Source: Candidatus Baltobacteraceae bacterium
Lineage (GTDB): Bacteria; Vulcanimicrobiota; Vulcanimicrobiia; Vulcanimicrobiales; Vulcanimicrobiaceae
Direction of reading: 5' to 3'
Length of the DNA stretch: 64,000 nucleotides
Assembly: GCA_036559195.1 (NCBI GenBank)
Contig: DATBTN010000048.1
Coordinates: 1-64,000, forward strand
The first letter of the stretch is position 1; every line of letters starts with the position of its first letter. The notes under the pieces were generated by a model. The model saw only the letters and a program-made list of their open reading frames with translations. It searched no databases and was not told the DNA's origin. This document shows, piece by piece, positions 16,912 to 25,513 of this stretch. Both the position numbers and the translations under genes were made by a program.

Positions 16912-17483
16912 GAGTGTTTTATCCGGTTAGTCTTAATCTCGTTGGACGAACGTGCGTGGTGGTTGGGGCGGCGGACGATCGGGAGGCGATTGAGAAGAGC
17001 GAGGCGCTGCTCGAAGCGGGCGCCGACGTGCGACGGATTTACGACGGCGCGTCGCTGCGCGATGAGGACGTGATCGACGCGTTCTTCGTGATCTCGACGC
17101 CGCAGGACGAGCAACTCTCCGCGCGGCTGCGCGCGCTTGCTGACCGGCATCGGTTTCTGCTCTGCTGCATCGACCAACCCGCGTTCGGTTTCGTCGCCAT
17201 GGCGGCGATCGTCAAGGCCGGCCCCGTGCGCGTCGCCATCTCCACCGCGGGACTCGCGCCGCGCGTTGGGAAGATTCTCAAGGCCGCGCTGGCGCGCGTG
17301 ATGGACGCGAAGTTCGCAGGCTTTATCGAGTCGCTGGCGGCATCGCGCGAAGCGGTGCGCCGCGAGAATCCGGCGCCCGAGCAATCGCCGAAGCGGCGCC
17401 AAGCGATGATCGAGGCGGCCGAAGGGTTCGAAGCCGAGATCGTGTTTCGTTACCCGAAGTGGTTCGACGATGCCCAGCGTTGA
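16908..17483 (+). CDS. Divergent precorrin-2 dehydrogenase/siroheme synthase N-terminal-like protein
   Basis: At 191 aa this resembles the CysG N-terminal/Met8 unit: YPVSLNLVGRTCVVVG, then ISTPQDEQLSARLRALADRH, CCIDQPAFGFV (retaining the Asp used in dehydrogenation and chelation) and GPVRVAISTAGLAPRVGKILKAAL. The NAD-binding loop, normally GGGxVAxRK, reads GAADDREAIEK, so the glycine-rich turn and the Arg-Lys are changed. It may have lost NAD-dependent activity or may act only as a chelatase. No uroporphyrinogen methyltransferase is adjacent. GTG 16908 overlaps the toxin stop, and the end overlaps cinA by 14 nt. Confidence 0.78.
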   Translation: MRVFYPVSLNLVGRTCVVVGAADDREAIEKSEALLEAGADVRRIYDGASLRDEDVIDAFFVISTPQDEQLSARLRALADRHRFLLCCIDQPAFGFVAMAAIVKAGPVRVAISTAGLAPRVGKILKAALARVMDAKFAGFIESLAASREAVRRENPAPEQSPKRRQAMIEAAEGFEAEIVFRYPKWFDDAQR

Positions 17484-18744
17484 GATCGTTGCGGTGGGAA
17501 CCGAATTGTTGCTCGGGCAACTCGTCGACACCAACACCGCGCACATCGCGGCGACGCTCGCGGCCGCGGGCATCGACGTCTATGGTACGCAAACCGTGGG
17601 CGATAACCGCGCGCGCATCGCGGCGACGCTCGCAAGCGCGCTCGAGCGTGCCGATGGCCTGATTACGACCGGCGGCCTGGGTCCGACCGTCGACGATCTC
17701 ACGAAGGAAGCCGTCTGCGACGCGCTCGGACTCGACGTGGAACTCGATCGAACATCGCTCGAAGCGATTGAGACGTGGTTCGCCAAGAGCGGCGGCGTCA
17801 TGCGGGAGAACAATCGCAAGCAGGCGCTGCTGCCGCGCGGCGCGCGGGTGCTCGCCAATCCCAACGGCACGGCTCCGGGTTTCATCGCGTTTCGCGCCGA
17901 CGGTAAATTCATCGCGAGCATGCCCGGCGTTCCGCAGGAGATGAAGCCGATGCTCGCTGAGGCGCTCGTTCCGTACCTGCGCGAACGCTTCGGCGTCGGC
18001 GACGCGATCTACACGCGCGTGCTGCACACGATCCGAATCGGCGAGTCCGAGATCGATCACCGCATCGGCGATCTTTTTCGCACTCTCGAGAACCCCAAGA
18101 TCGCCGTACTCGCGCACCAATACCGGTGCGACGTGAAGCTCATGGCAAAGGCGTCCTCGCGCGAACGTGCCGAGGAACTTATCGCGCCGGTGCAGCGCGA
18201 TCTCGAGAGCCGCTTGGCCGGACACGTCTACGGATGCGACGAGCAGACTCTCGCCGGAGCGATTCATGCGTTGCTGCAGCAGGCCAATCAAACGGTTGCC
18301 GTGGCCGAATCGTGCACCGGCGGCGCAATCTGCGCGGCGTTGACGGCCGTTGCCGGGGCGTCGAAGAGTTTCGTTGGCGGCGTGGTCGCATATGATAATT
18401 CGGTGAAAATGCAGTTGCTCGGCGTCGAACGGCCGATACTAGAAAAGGCCGGCGCCGTAAGCGAAGAAGTGGCGATGGCGATGGCCGCGGGCGCGCGCTC
18501 GCGTTTGGGCGCGAACGTCGCGATTTCGACAACCGGCATAGCGGGCCCCGATGGCGGGACGCCGGAGAAACCGGTCGGATTGGTTTGGATCGGGTTCGCT
18601 GCGGCCGACGGAACGGTCAAGGCTCGACGGTATGAACTGCGCGGCGGTCGCGAGGCGATTACCGCGCGAGCGGCCACCGCCGCGCTCGGGTTGCTGTGGA
18701 ACTATCTGCATAAACGGGAACCAACGGGTTCTACGTATTCGTAA
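17470..18744 (+). CDS. cinA: CinA: MoCF-binding domain plus nicotinamide-nucleotide amidohydrolase
   Basis: A full-length two-domain CinA (424 aa). The N-terminal half has AVGTELLLGQLVDTN and TTGGLGPTVDDLTKEA, the MoaB/MogA-like COG1058 domain (ADP-ribose pyrophosphatase in characterised members). The C-terminal half has AVAESCTGGAICAALTAVAGASKSFVGGVVAYDN and STTGIAGPDGG, the PncC deamidase domain with its catalytic Ser. It recycles NMN, which fits the NAD synthetase genes upstream on the same strand. A hairpin follows the stop. Confidence 0.96.
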   Translation: MPSVEIVAVGTELLLGQLVDTNTAHIAATLAAAGIDVYGTQTVGDNRARIAATLASALERADGLITTGGLGPTVDDLTKEAVCDALGLDVELDRTSLEAIETWFAKSGGVMRENNRKQALLPRGARVLANPNGTAPGFIAFRADGKFIASMPGVPQEMKPMLAEALVPYLRERFGVGDAIYTRVLHTIRIGESEIDHRIGDLFRTLENPKIAVLAHQYRCDVKLMAKASSRERAEELIAPVQRDLESRLAGHVYGCDEQTLAGAIHALLQQANQTVAVAESCTGGAICAALTAVAGASKSFVGGVVAYDNSVKMQLLGVERPILEKAGAVSEEVAMAMAAGARSRLGANVAISTTGIAGPDGGTPEKPVGLVWIGFAAADGTVKARRYELRGGREAITARAATAALGLLWNYLHKREPTGSTYS

Positions 18745-18755
18745 ACGAGGAAAAC

Positions 18756-18783
18756 CGCCCGAGGGTCCACGGGCGATCTTTTG
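18756..18783 (+). terminator. Short intrinsic terminator after cinA
   Basis: A 6-bp stem CGCCCG (18756-18761) / CGGGCG (18770-18775) with an 8-nt loop is followed by ATCTTTT. The stem is short, so termination may be partial. Confidence 0.5.
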
Positions 18784-18797
18784 AGGAGAACGCCATC

Positions 18798-20444
18798 GTG
18801 AAGTCCCTGGTTCGTCTCGGCGCCCTATCCCTAGCGGTCGGTTTTGCTTTGAGCGCGTGCGGCGGCGGGAGCGGGGGCGGCAACCCGCCCATGGGTCCGC
18901 GATCGACGCCGACGCCGCCCCCGCCTCCGCCGCCCGGCGTGCTCGCGGCGTGCACCACGGCCGGCGCTCCGCAATCGGCCGGACGGCAGACCTTATCGGC
19001 CGGTTCGCGTTCCCCGGAAGTTTTACGCGGCCATCCGGTTCGCGGCACCGCATCGGCGCAAGGATACGTCCCGGGCGAACTCGCGGTCACGTTCGACCGC
19101 GCGCGCTATCTCCAGGACCGCTCGCAGATGCGTTCTTCGCTCTCGGCCGCGCGCGCGCAGGCCGGAACGCAGTTCGATTTTGCCGCGATCGGCAAAGTGA
19201 CGCAAATCGTTCGCGTGGACCCGTCGCAGGTCGACGCGGCGACCGCACAATTGAAGAGCGCTCCCGGCGTGCAGAGCGTCGACCGCGTGGCCTATCGCCA
19301 CCTGATGTCGTCGAACGCATCGGCTGCGTTCACCAACGACCCCTACTACCGTGGATTCGCGCCGGCGAACGTTCCGCCGTTCTACGAGTCGGCGAGCCTG
19401 CCCGGTCAGTGGGATATGCATGTGACGTGCGCCGCGAACGCCTGGGCCTACGCGAATGCGAGTTCGAACTCGCTGGGTATTCACGCGAATGCAACCGGTA
19501 CGGGCATCAAGATCGCCATCATCGATACGGGCGCGGACGTCACGCATCCGGAGCTGAAGAATAAAATCGTGTACGCCGAAACCGACGTCAACGGCGTCGT
19601 GACGCAGAACGATCCCAGCATGCACGACAACGACGGCCACGGCACCGACGTTGCGGGTATCGCAGCGGGCGAAAACGGCAACGGCGTCGGATTCGCGAGC
19701 ACCGGCTACAACGCGCAATTGATGATCTTCCGCGTCTTTGCCGACCCGCCGGCTGCGGGTTGCCCGCCGAAATCGACCGACCCGCTCTGCTCGGCCAGCA
19801 CGCCCGATATTGCCACCGCAATTCAAGACGCGGTGAGCAAAGGCGCGCGCGTCATTAGCCTGAGTCTGGGCGGGAGCAAGGACACCACCGAAGAGAACGC
19901 GGTCGCAAACGCGATCGCCGCCGGCGTCGTCGTGGTTGCGGCCTCCGGAAATGAAACGGCCACGACGCTCGACTATCCCGCCGCCGACCCGGGCGTGATC
20001 GCCGTCGGCGCGTCGGCCATCGACGATTCAAACGCCAGCGCACCGGTCGAAAAAGTTGCATCGTACTCGAATTACGACGCGGCCAATCCAACGGCGTGGG
20101 GCGTCGTGGCGCCGGGCGGAGACCCCGTCGCAAACGATCCCGACGACTTGCACTGGATCGAGAATATCGACTCGAGCACCGATAAGAGCTTTGCGACATG
20201 CGCGGCCGATTACGGCAACCCCACCGGTCCAACCGATTGCCGGGCGCTCTTTGCCGGAACCTCGCAAGCCACGCCGCACGTGGCGGGCGCGGCGGCGCTT
20301 TTACTCGGCGCCGGCGTGCCGGCCGCCAACGTCAAGAACGTACTCTGTGCCACCGCGCAACGTTTGACCGATCCAAAAGCGGGCTGCGGCCGCTTGAACG
20401 TCTATCGCGCGATGGCCAACGCCGTCGGCGATCCGAACCCCTAG
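18798..20444 (+). CDS. Subtilisin-like serine peptidase (S8), lipoprotein
   Basis: Extracellular peptidase of 548 aa. It has a lipoprotein signal (LAVGFALSACGGG), a Gly-rich then Pro-rich linker, a propeptide-like region (about 95-170, GYVPGELAVTFDRARY to VQSVDRVAYRHL, I9-like), then the catalytic triad in order: Asp in IAIIDTGADVTHPE, His in NDGHGTDVAGIAAG, Ser in AGTSQATPHVAGAAALL. GTG 18798 has GAGGAG upstream. It is a single gene ending 3 nt before the convergent oxidoreductase gene. It probably degrades protein for nutrition or processes surface proteins. Confidence 0.94.
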   Translation: MKSLVRLGALSLAVGFALSACGGGSGGGNPPMGPRSTPTPPPPPPPGVLAACTTAGAPQSAGRQTLSAGSRSPEVLRGHPVRGTASAQGYVPGELAVTFDRARYLQDRSQMRSSLSAARAQAGTQFDFAAIGKVTQIVRVDPSQVDAATAQLKSAPGVQSVDRVAYRHLMSSNASAAFTNDPYYRGFAPANVPPFYESASLPGQWDMHVTCAANAWAYANASSNSLGIHANATGTGIKIAIIDTGADVTHPELKNKIVYAETDVNGVVTQNDPSMHDNDGHGTDVAGIAAGENGNGVGFASTGYNAQLMIFRVFADPPAAGCPPKSTDPLCSASTPDIATAIQDAVSKGARVISLSLGGSKDTTEENAVANAIAAGVVVVAASGNETATTLDYPAADPGVIAVGASAIDDSNASAPVEKVASYSNYDAANPTAWGVVAPGGDPVANDPDDLHWIENIDSSTDKSFATCAADYGNPTGPTDCRALFAGTSQATPHVAGAAALLLGAGVPAANVKNVLCATAQRLTDPKAGCGRLNVYRAMANAVGDPNP

Positions 20445-20447
20445 GCG

Positions 20448-21485
20448 CTAGCTCCCGAATCCGATCGAGGCGAGGACCCGTTGCGTGGCAACGGCTTCAT
20501 CGAAGGTCGGGAGCGCGCTCGTTCCCGTTTCGATCTGCGCGACGAATGCGTCGAGCAGCTGCAGGATGTAGGGGACGTTCGCGCCGGCCGACTCCATCTT
20601 CGCATAGGGCGACGGTTTGCACTCGAGTTCCGACGTCTCGTCGGTATCGACCGCGAAGAGCCGCATGTCGGTCATGCCGGTGCCGCTCGCGACCGCCGTG
20701 CGATTTTCGGCATGTGCCGAGAGCGTGAACGACTCGACGGCGGTCGTCGCGTCGCAGCTCAGACGAGCGATCAATCCTTCGCCGTAGTCGAGCAGCGCGA
20801 AACAGCCGTCGTCCACCGTGGATGTAAAGCTGCCGTTCTTGTCGCGACGATCCGGGTTTGCCGTGCGGATGTAGCCGGTGCTGCGCACGGGTGCACGATC
20901 GGCGAGCCAATTTGACGTATCGATGAGGTGCGAGAGCAGCGCACCCGCCATTCCGCCGCCGCGCGCGCGATCGAACCACCACGAATTGCCGCGGTCGGTA
21001 TCCTCGGCGCGCAGCCAGGTTGCGAGCTGCGTGATCTCAATTTCGCGCAGTGGAAGAAGATGTCGATTCTCGATCAATTCTTTGATCGCGGTGCGTTGGG
21101 GAATCCAGCGAAACTCGTGCATCACGCCGCAGGCCGTGCCGGCCTTGCGCGACGCATCTAGCATGCTCTCGGCCTCGGCGACGGTGAGCGCGAACGGCTT
21201 CTCGCAGAGCACGTGCTTGTTAGCAGCCAGCGAGGCGAGAACATCCGCGTGATGCGTGAACGGCGGCGATGCGATCGACACGACGTCCAATTCGCAGCCG
21301 GCGAGCATCTCGGCGCAGGAGGCGAACGCGTGCGGGATCTTCCGCTCGGAAGCGACGCGCGCGGCGCTCGTTGGCGACGCGAGTGCGACCACCTCGAAGC
21401 GCGGGTGCGCGATAAAGGCCGGTAGGTGCGCTTTCACCCCGAACCCGCTTCCCACGATGCCGACGCGATAGGGCTTGTCCGTCAT
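20448..21485 (-). CDS. Gfo/Idh/MocA family oxidoreductase
   Basis: An NAD(P)-dependent oxidoreductase of 345 aa. It has the N-terminal Rossmann GIVGSGFGVKAHLPAF, the family motif HVLCEKPFALTVAEAE, and the alpha/beta C-terminal domain with GGGMAGALLSHLIDTSNWL, whose Asp/His supply the usual catalytic site. The start is ATG 21485, overlapping the aminotransferase stop as ATGA. It is the last gene of the six-gene operon beginning at metY. The family oxidises or reduces sugars, cyclitols and related alcohols; the substrate here is unknown but probably a product or precursor of the LuxE/LuxC/aminotransferase steps. Confidence 0.88.
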   Translation of the reverse strand: MTDKPYRVGIVGSGFGVKAHLPAFIAHPRFEVVALASPTSAARVASERKIPHAFASCAEMLAGCELDVVSIASPPFTHHADVLASLAANKHVLCEKPFALTVAEAESMLDASRKAGTACGVMHEFRWIPQRTAIKELIENRHLLPLREIEITQLATWLRAEDTDRGNSWWFDRARGGGMAGALLSHLIDTSNWLADRAPVRSTGYIRTANPDRRDKNGSFTSTVDDGCFALLDYGEGLIARLSCDATTAVESFTLSAHAENRTAVASGTGMTDMRLFAVDTDETSELECKPSPYAKMESAGANVPYILQLLDAFVAQIETGTSALPTFDEAVATQRVLASIGFGS

Positions 21486-22708
21486 GAAAGGCTCTCCTCG
21501 ATGATATCGATAGCGCGAAAAAGGTCGTCCTCGCCGATGACCAGCGGCGGCGTGATCGAGAGAACGTTCCCCTCCGGTCCGGCCTGAAGCACGATGACGC
21601 CGGCCTGCAGCGCGCGTTTGACCGCGCGGTCGGCCGCCGCCCCGTCGTTTAACACGATGCCCCACATGAGACCGCGCCCGCGAATCGCCCGCGCTTTCCC
21701 GTTTTCGCGCAGGCGCGCTAGCCGCACGCCGAGCGCGATGCCGAGTTCCCGCGCGCGCGCCGGCAGTTCCAACCGTTCGATCTCGTGCACGTTTGCCAGC
21801 GCCGCGGCGCAGCCCATCGGATTGCCGAGGTACGTCGACGTATGGAGCGCTTCCCCGCGCGAGAGCGGCCACGTATCCATAACGGCCGGCGTCGCGATCG
21901 TTGCCGAGATCGGAAAGCCGTTAGCCATCGCCTTGCCGATGCAGAGAATATCCGGCACGACTTCGTCGTGCGAGCATGCGAACAGATAGCCCGTGCGTCC
22001 GAAGCCCGTGTAAATTTCGTCGAAGATCAGCAAGATGCCGCATTCGTCGCAGATCGCGCGCAATCCGGCGAGGTAGCCCTTGGGCGGCACGACGCAGCCG
22101 CCGCGCCCTTGCAGCGGTTCGACGATCATCGCCGCGATATCGGTGCGCGCCTGCAGTTGCGCGCGAACTTGTTCGAGCGGCTGGCCGTAATCGAAGAAGA
22201 GCGTGCTCTGCGGGATCAGCGCGGCGAACGGCGTACGGAATTTTTCGATCCCCGATACGGCGAGCGCGCCAAGCGAAAGACCGTGGTACGCACCGCGAAA
22301 GGCCGCGAACGCCGCCTTTCCCGTTGCGATGACGGCGGTTTTCAATGCGGCCTCGACCGCCTCCGATCCGGTCGATGCGAGAAACGTTTTCGAGAGGTCG
22401 CCGGGGGCGATGGCCGCGAGTTTTTCGAGCAGCTTGGTCTTGACTTCGGTGGGATGCACGTCCCCCATGGCGTGCATCAAACGCGAAGCCTGATCGGCGA
22501 TCGCGGCGGCGACGTACGGATTGCTGTGGCCGGTGTTTGCGACGCCAAAGGCGGCGGTGAGATCGATATAGACGTTGCCGTCGACGTCAGTAACGGTTGC
22601 GCCCTCGGCCGACTCCCAGAAAATCGGAACGACGTCGTCAACGTAGGTGACGTTGTGCGATTCAAAGGCTCGAAGTGGGCCGCGCAGGTCGCGGTTGCGT
22701 GCGTTCAC
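21482..22708 (-). CDS. Class III (omega-type) aminotransferase
   Basis: PLP-dependent transaminase of 408 aa: VTDVDGNVYIDLTAAFGVANTGHSNP at the N-terminus, STGSEAVEAALKTAV, IFDEIYTGFGRTG before the PLP lysine, and the Schiff-base Lys in CIGKAMANGFP. Class III enzymes typically aminate terminal aldehydes or ketones (4-aminobutyrate, ornithine, diamines). Its GTG start overlaps the LuxC-like stop (GTGA) and its stop overlaps the oxidoreductase start. Next to an acyl reductase it could turn the aldehyde into an amine; this is inference from context. Confidence 0.92.
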   Translation of the reverse strand: MNARNRDLRGPLRAFESHNVTYVDDVVPIFWESAEGATVTDVDGNVYIDLTAAFGVANTGHSNPYVAAAIADQASRLMHAMGDVHPTEVKTKLLEKLAAIAPGDLSKTFLASTGSEAVEAALKTAVIATGKAAFAAFRGAYHGLSLGALAVSGIEKFRTPFAALIPQSTLFFDYGQPLEQVRAQLQARTDIAAMIVEPLQGRGGCVVPPKGYLAGLRAICDECGILLIFDEIYTGFGRTGYLFACSHDEVVPDILCIGKAMANGFPISATIATPAVMDTWPLSRGEALHTSTYLGNPMGCAAALANVHEIERLELPARARELGIALGVRLARLRENGKARAIRGRGLMWGIVLNDGAAADRAVKRALQAGVIVLQAGPEGNVLSITPPLVIGEDDLFRAIDIIEESLS

Positions 22709-23925
22709 AGGTCTTTATCGATCCATCGGATGAAATCGGCGATCCGCGGACGTCCGCCGTGATCGCCGTGCAGCGGTGGCCGTTGCAGTTCGCCGAAGCG
22801 TGCGATGCGAACTGCCCCGGCATCGACCGCGAGCCGCAGGACCTCCGGGCGCTCGCCGGCGAGCGCGAACGCTTCGAGGGCGATGCCGTGCCGGTTCAGG
22901 TAAGCGAGCGCCTCGGCGGGTTCGCTCACCGCGTAGATCGCGAGCGTTCGCGGCAGAAAGAGCGGCGGGTCGCCGAGCGGCGGATCGACGAAGACGGCGT
23001 AACTCGCGCTCGCGTCGGCGAAGACGGCGCCCGTTCCGGCGCTCGCGCGAAACGCGGCCAGATTGCGGGCGTTGGCAATCGCCGCGGCCGTTGCGGGTTC
23101 GCGCGCCCCGAGCGGGAACTCGATCGCGGATCGCACGATGCCGTCGGCCAGCAGTTTGCCGAAGTGCGTGGGGTCGATCGCCGCGCCGGTTTCGACGAAG
23201 AGCGCGTGCAGCGACATGCAGCCCTCGGTATCGTAGAGCACCACATCGCGCGCCGCGCGCGTCGCGATCTCGCACGCGCCGGCTTCGTCGTGGAGCCATT
23301 CTCGCGAGATATACCCCACGCTCGCGCGCGATCCGTAGCCGATAAAGCGCGTCTGCGCGTCGAGCCCGGCGCGGATCTCGCCGAGCGTCGCGTCGCGTCC
23401 GAACGCGACGACCGCATCGAATCCGCGCAGTTCGCCGGCGCTCTCGCGCGCGTTCCAACCGCGCGCCTGCGCCGAGTGCCGGAACTCCGCGCGCTCTTGC
23501 GCGAGCGTTTCGAAAAATGCGGCGACGAGGCCGTCCTCGCGGTCTTTTACGAGCACGTTCGCCTTCGCGCAGAGCGCGAAGATCGCCGGCGCCAACGCCA
23601 CACCGATCGTCGTGCGGCTGGAGATGATGCCGATCCGGTCGAGGCCGCGCGCCCAGGCCGTCGGCCGCCCGTTGCGCGGCGCGAAGCCGTCGAGTGCGTC
23701 GAGCGATCCGAGTTCGTTTTCGATTGCCGCGACGATCGCCGGAACCGTCATCGAGAAAAAGAGCGCGTCGAGCGCGTACTCCACCACCGGAAATGAGTAG
23801 CCCGTGCGAGCGACGATGCCGTCGAGCAGGCGCACGCGCGGCGGGAAGTCGGCGTCGCTCCAGCGCTCCGCGGCGTCCGCGATCGCGTGCACGATCGCCC
23901 GCGCGGGAAGCTCGCGCAGACTCAA
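22705..23925 (-). CDS. LuxC-like acyl-CoA/acyl-protein reductase
   Basis: A 406-aa protein of the LuxC acyl reductase family, related to aldehyde dehydrogenases. The N-terminus RELPARAIVHAIADAAERW matches the LuxC opening, and a likely catalytic Cys236 lies in DTEGCMSLHALFV. It would reduce a thioester-bound acyl group to an aldehyde with NADPH. I chose TTG 23925 because it overlaps the LuxE-like stop (TTGA); the longer open frame upstream is arginine-rich, non-conserved and lies inside luxE. No luciferase genes (luxAB) are in the window, so bioluminescence is not implied. Confidence 0.85.
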   Translation of the reverse strand: MSLRELPARAIVHAIADAAERWSDADFPPRVRLLDGIVARTGYSFPVVEYALDALFFSMTVPAIVAAIENELGSLDALDGFAPRNGRPTAWARGLDRIGIISSRTTIGVALAPAIFALCAKANVLVKDREDGLVAAFFETLAQERAEFRHSAQARGWNARESAGELRGFDAVVAFGRDATLGEIRAGLDAQTRFIGYGSRASVGYISREWLHDEAGACEIATRAARDVVLYDTEGCMSLHALFVETGAAIDPTHFGKLLADGIVRSAIEFPLGAREPATAAAIANARNLAAFRASAGTGAVFADASASYAVFVDPPLGDPPLFLPRTLAIYAVSEPAEALAYLNRHGIALEAFALAGERPEVLRLAVDAGAVRIARFGELQRPPLHGDHGGRPRIADFIRWIDKDL

Positions 23926-25031
23926 AGACGCACCGTCGCGCGCAGTTCTTCGGCATCGAGCGAGCATCCGCGCAGGGCGGCGCCGCGCTCGCGCCCGATT
24001 AGGACGAATCCGCCGTCGACCTCGACTCCCAAATCTTCGGTCGCGATCGCGACGCACGACGAGCGGTTCGCGAGATCCACGTGCACCAGCGCGCCGACGG
24101 TCCCCTTGGGGAGGTTGGTACCGTCGGGGCCGACGACGCGGGCGCGCAGCCAAGGCGGCGCGACTTTCACGCGCACCGGCTGCGCGCGCGACTCGAGTGA
24201 ATCGTAATACTGACTCGTGAGTTCCGTCATCCCATACTCGGCCACGATCGCCGCCCGCGGCACCGCGAACCGGCGCGCGGCCGTATCGTAGAGTTCGTCT
24301 CGCTCGACGACGCGCGCGCGGCCTTTAAATCCGCCCGTCTCCATGATGCGCGAGCCGTCGGGCAGCGCGAGCGTCTGGTGGCGCCGGGCACAAAGATCGA
24401 GCACTCCAACGAGCGCGAACGCCGTCGCCGCGATGCAGACCGCCGCACCCCGCGCGATCGCTTCGTCGAGCGCATCAACGAACGCATCGAAGAAAAGATC
24501 GTCGCCCCGTACGAACCATCCTGTTCGGCCGTCGCCGCGCGCGGCGGCGACGCGGGCCATCATATAGCCAAGCGAGGAGTCCGGCCGATCGGCCGGATTC
24601 GGTACGAGGTTCAGATAGCGCAATGCCGCGCGATCGGCGAGCATGTAGCGATCGAATCCGGCCAGCAGTGCGGCGTCGTAGAGCGCGCTCGTCTCCATGT
24701 AGTGGCGGCCGCCGAGGCCGGCAGTCGTGCCGCTGGTCGTAAAGGCGAGCGCCGCGCGATGCGGATCGAACGTGGTGAGCGCGGCTTCTTTGAACGCGCC
24801 GCTCGGCACGGCCGGGATCTGCTCCCACGTGCGCGGCAGCCGTTCGCGGGTTACGCCCAGGCTCGCGCAGTACCGCGCGTAGCCGGCGTTGTGCGCGAGC
24901 TGATGCGCGAAGACGCGTAGCGCGAGATCGTCGAACGAGGCGTCGTCGAGCGATCGCTCGTGCGCGCTCCAGGCGTCGATGACGCGAAGGATCTCTGTAT
25001 CGAGCGCGCGCGCCTCGGATGCATAGGACAT
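23922..25031 (-). CDS. LuxE-like acyl-protein synthetase
   Basis: A 369-aa member of the LuxE branch of acyl-adenylating enzymes. It shows the nucleotide-binding TSGTTAGLGG, the EYGMTELTSQYYDS motif, and a C-terminal GCSLDAEEL segment whose Cys (about residue 356) lies where LuxE holds its acyl group. LuxE activates a carboxylic acid with ATP and passes it to the LuxC reductase. The start shares its A with the stop of the CoA-binding gene (TAATG). The acyl substrate is unknown. Confidence 0.87.
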   Translation of the reverse strand: MSYASEARALDTEILRVIDAWSAHERSLDDASFDDLALRVFAHQLAHNAGYARYCASLGVTRERLPRTWEQIPAVPSGAFKEAALTTFDPHRAALAFTTSGTTAGLGGRHYMETSALYDAALLAGFDRYMLADRAALRYLNLVPNPADRPDSSLGYMMARVAAARGDGRTGWFVRGDDLFFDAFVDALDEAIARGAAVCIAATAFALVGVLDLCARRHQTLALPDGSRIMETGGFKGRARVVERDELYDTAARRFAVPRAAIVAEYGMTELTSQYYDSLESRAQPVRVKVAPPWLRARVVGPDGTNLPKGTVGALVHVDLANRSSCVAIATEDLGVEVDGGFVLIGRERGAALRGCSLDAEELRATVRL

Positions 25032-25513
25032 TACGGACGCGGGCGGCGACGGCTCGTGATGAGGCCGCTATTGAGGCCGCTCGTCGAGAGGCCGCCGTTG
25101 AACCGAGCGGATTCGACCTTTATGCAGCGATCGACGACGACGTCGAGGCCGGCCTTGTCGGCAAGCGCGATCGCTGCGTCGTTGATAACGCCGTATTGAA
25201 ACCAGATCGCTTTGGCGCCGACGGCGATCGCCTCTTTCACGAGCTCCAGCACTTCGCTTGGCTTGCGAAAGACGTCCACGATATCCGGCGCCCCGCGGTC
25301 GGCGGCGTATGCCGCGAGCGAGGGATAGGCGGCGATGCCGTCGATCTGCGAGATCGTCGGATTGATCGGCGTCACCGCGAAGCGGCCCTGCGTGCGCAGA
25401 TAACTGAAGACCGTATAACTCGGCCGCAGCGGATTGGGCGACGCCCCCACCACCGCAACGCTCTTGCTGCGATCGAGCAAATCCCGCCGCCCCGAAACCG
25501 TATCGAGAATCAC
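25031..25513 (-). CDS. CoA-binding domain protein (YccU type)
   Basis: A 160-aa protein with a single Rossmann-like CoA-binding domain: SVAVVGASPNPLRPSYTVFSYL at the N-terminus, VTPINP, then VDVFRKPSEVLELVKEAI and AKAIWFQYGVINDAA. This matches the succinyl-CoA-ligase-type CoA-binding family (YccU and relatives), which bind CoA without a known reaction. Its place between metY and the LuxE-like gene, with overlaps on both sides, suggests a role in thioester handling. GTG 25513 overlaps the metY stop (GTGA). Confidence 0.88.
   Translation of the reverse strand: MILDTVSGRRDLLDRSKSVAVVGASPNPLRPSYTVFSYLRTQGRFAVTPINPTISQIDGIAAYPSLAAYAADRGAPDIVDVFRKPSEVLELVKEAIAVGAKAIWFQYGVINDAAIALADKAGLDVVVDRCIKVESARFNGGLSTSGLNSGLITSRRRPRP

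Noticed and set aside
22705-25031. A bioluminescence (lux) operon
   Set aside because: LuxC-like and LuxE-like genes are present, but no luciferase subunits, LuxD or LuxG occur, and the neighbours are an aminotransferase and an oxidoreductase.
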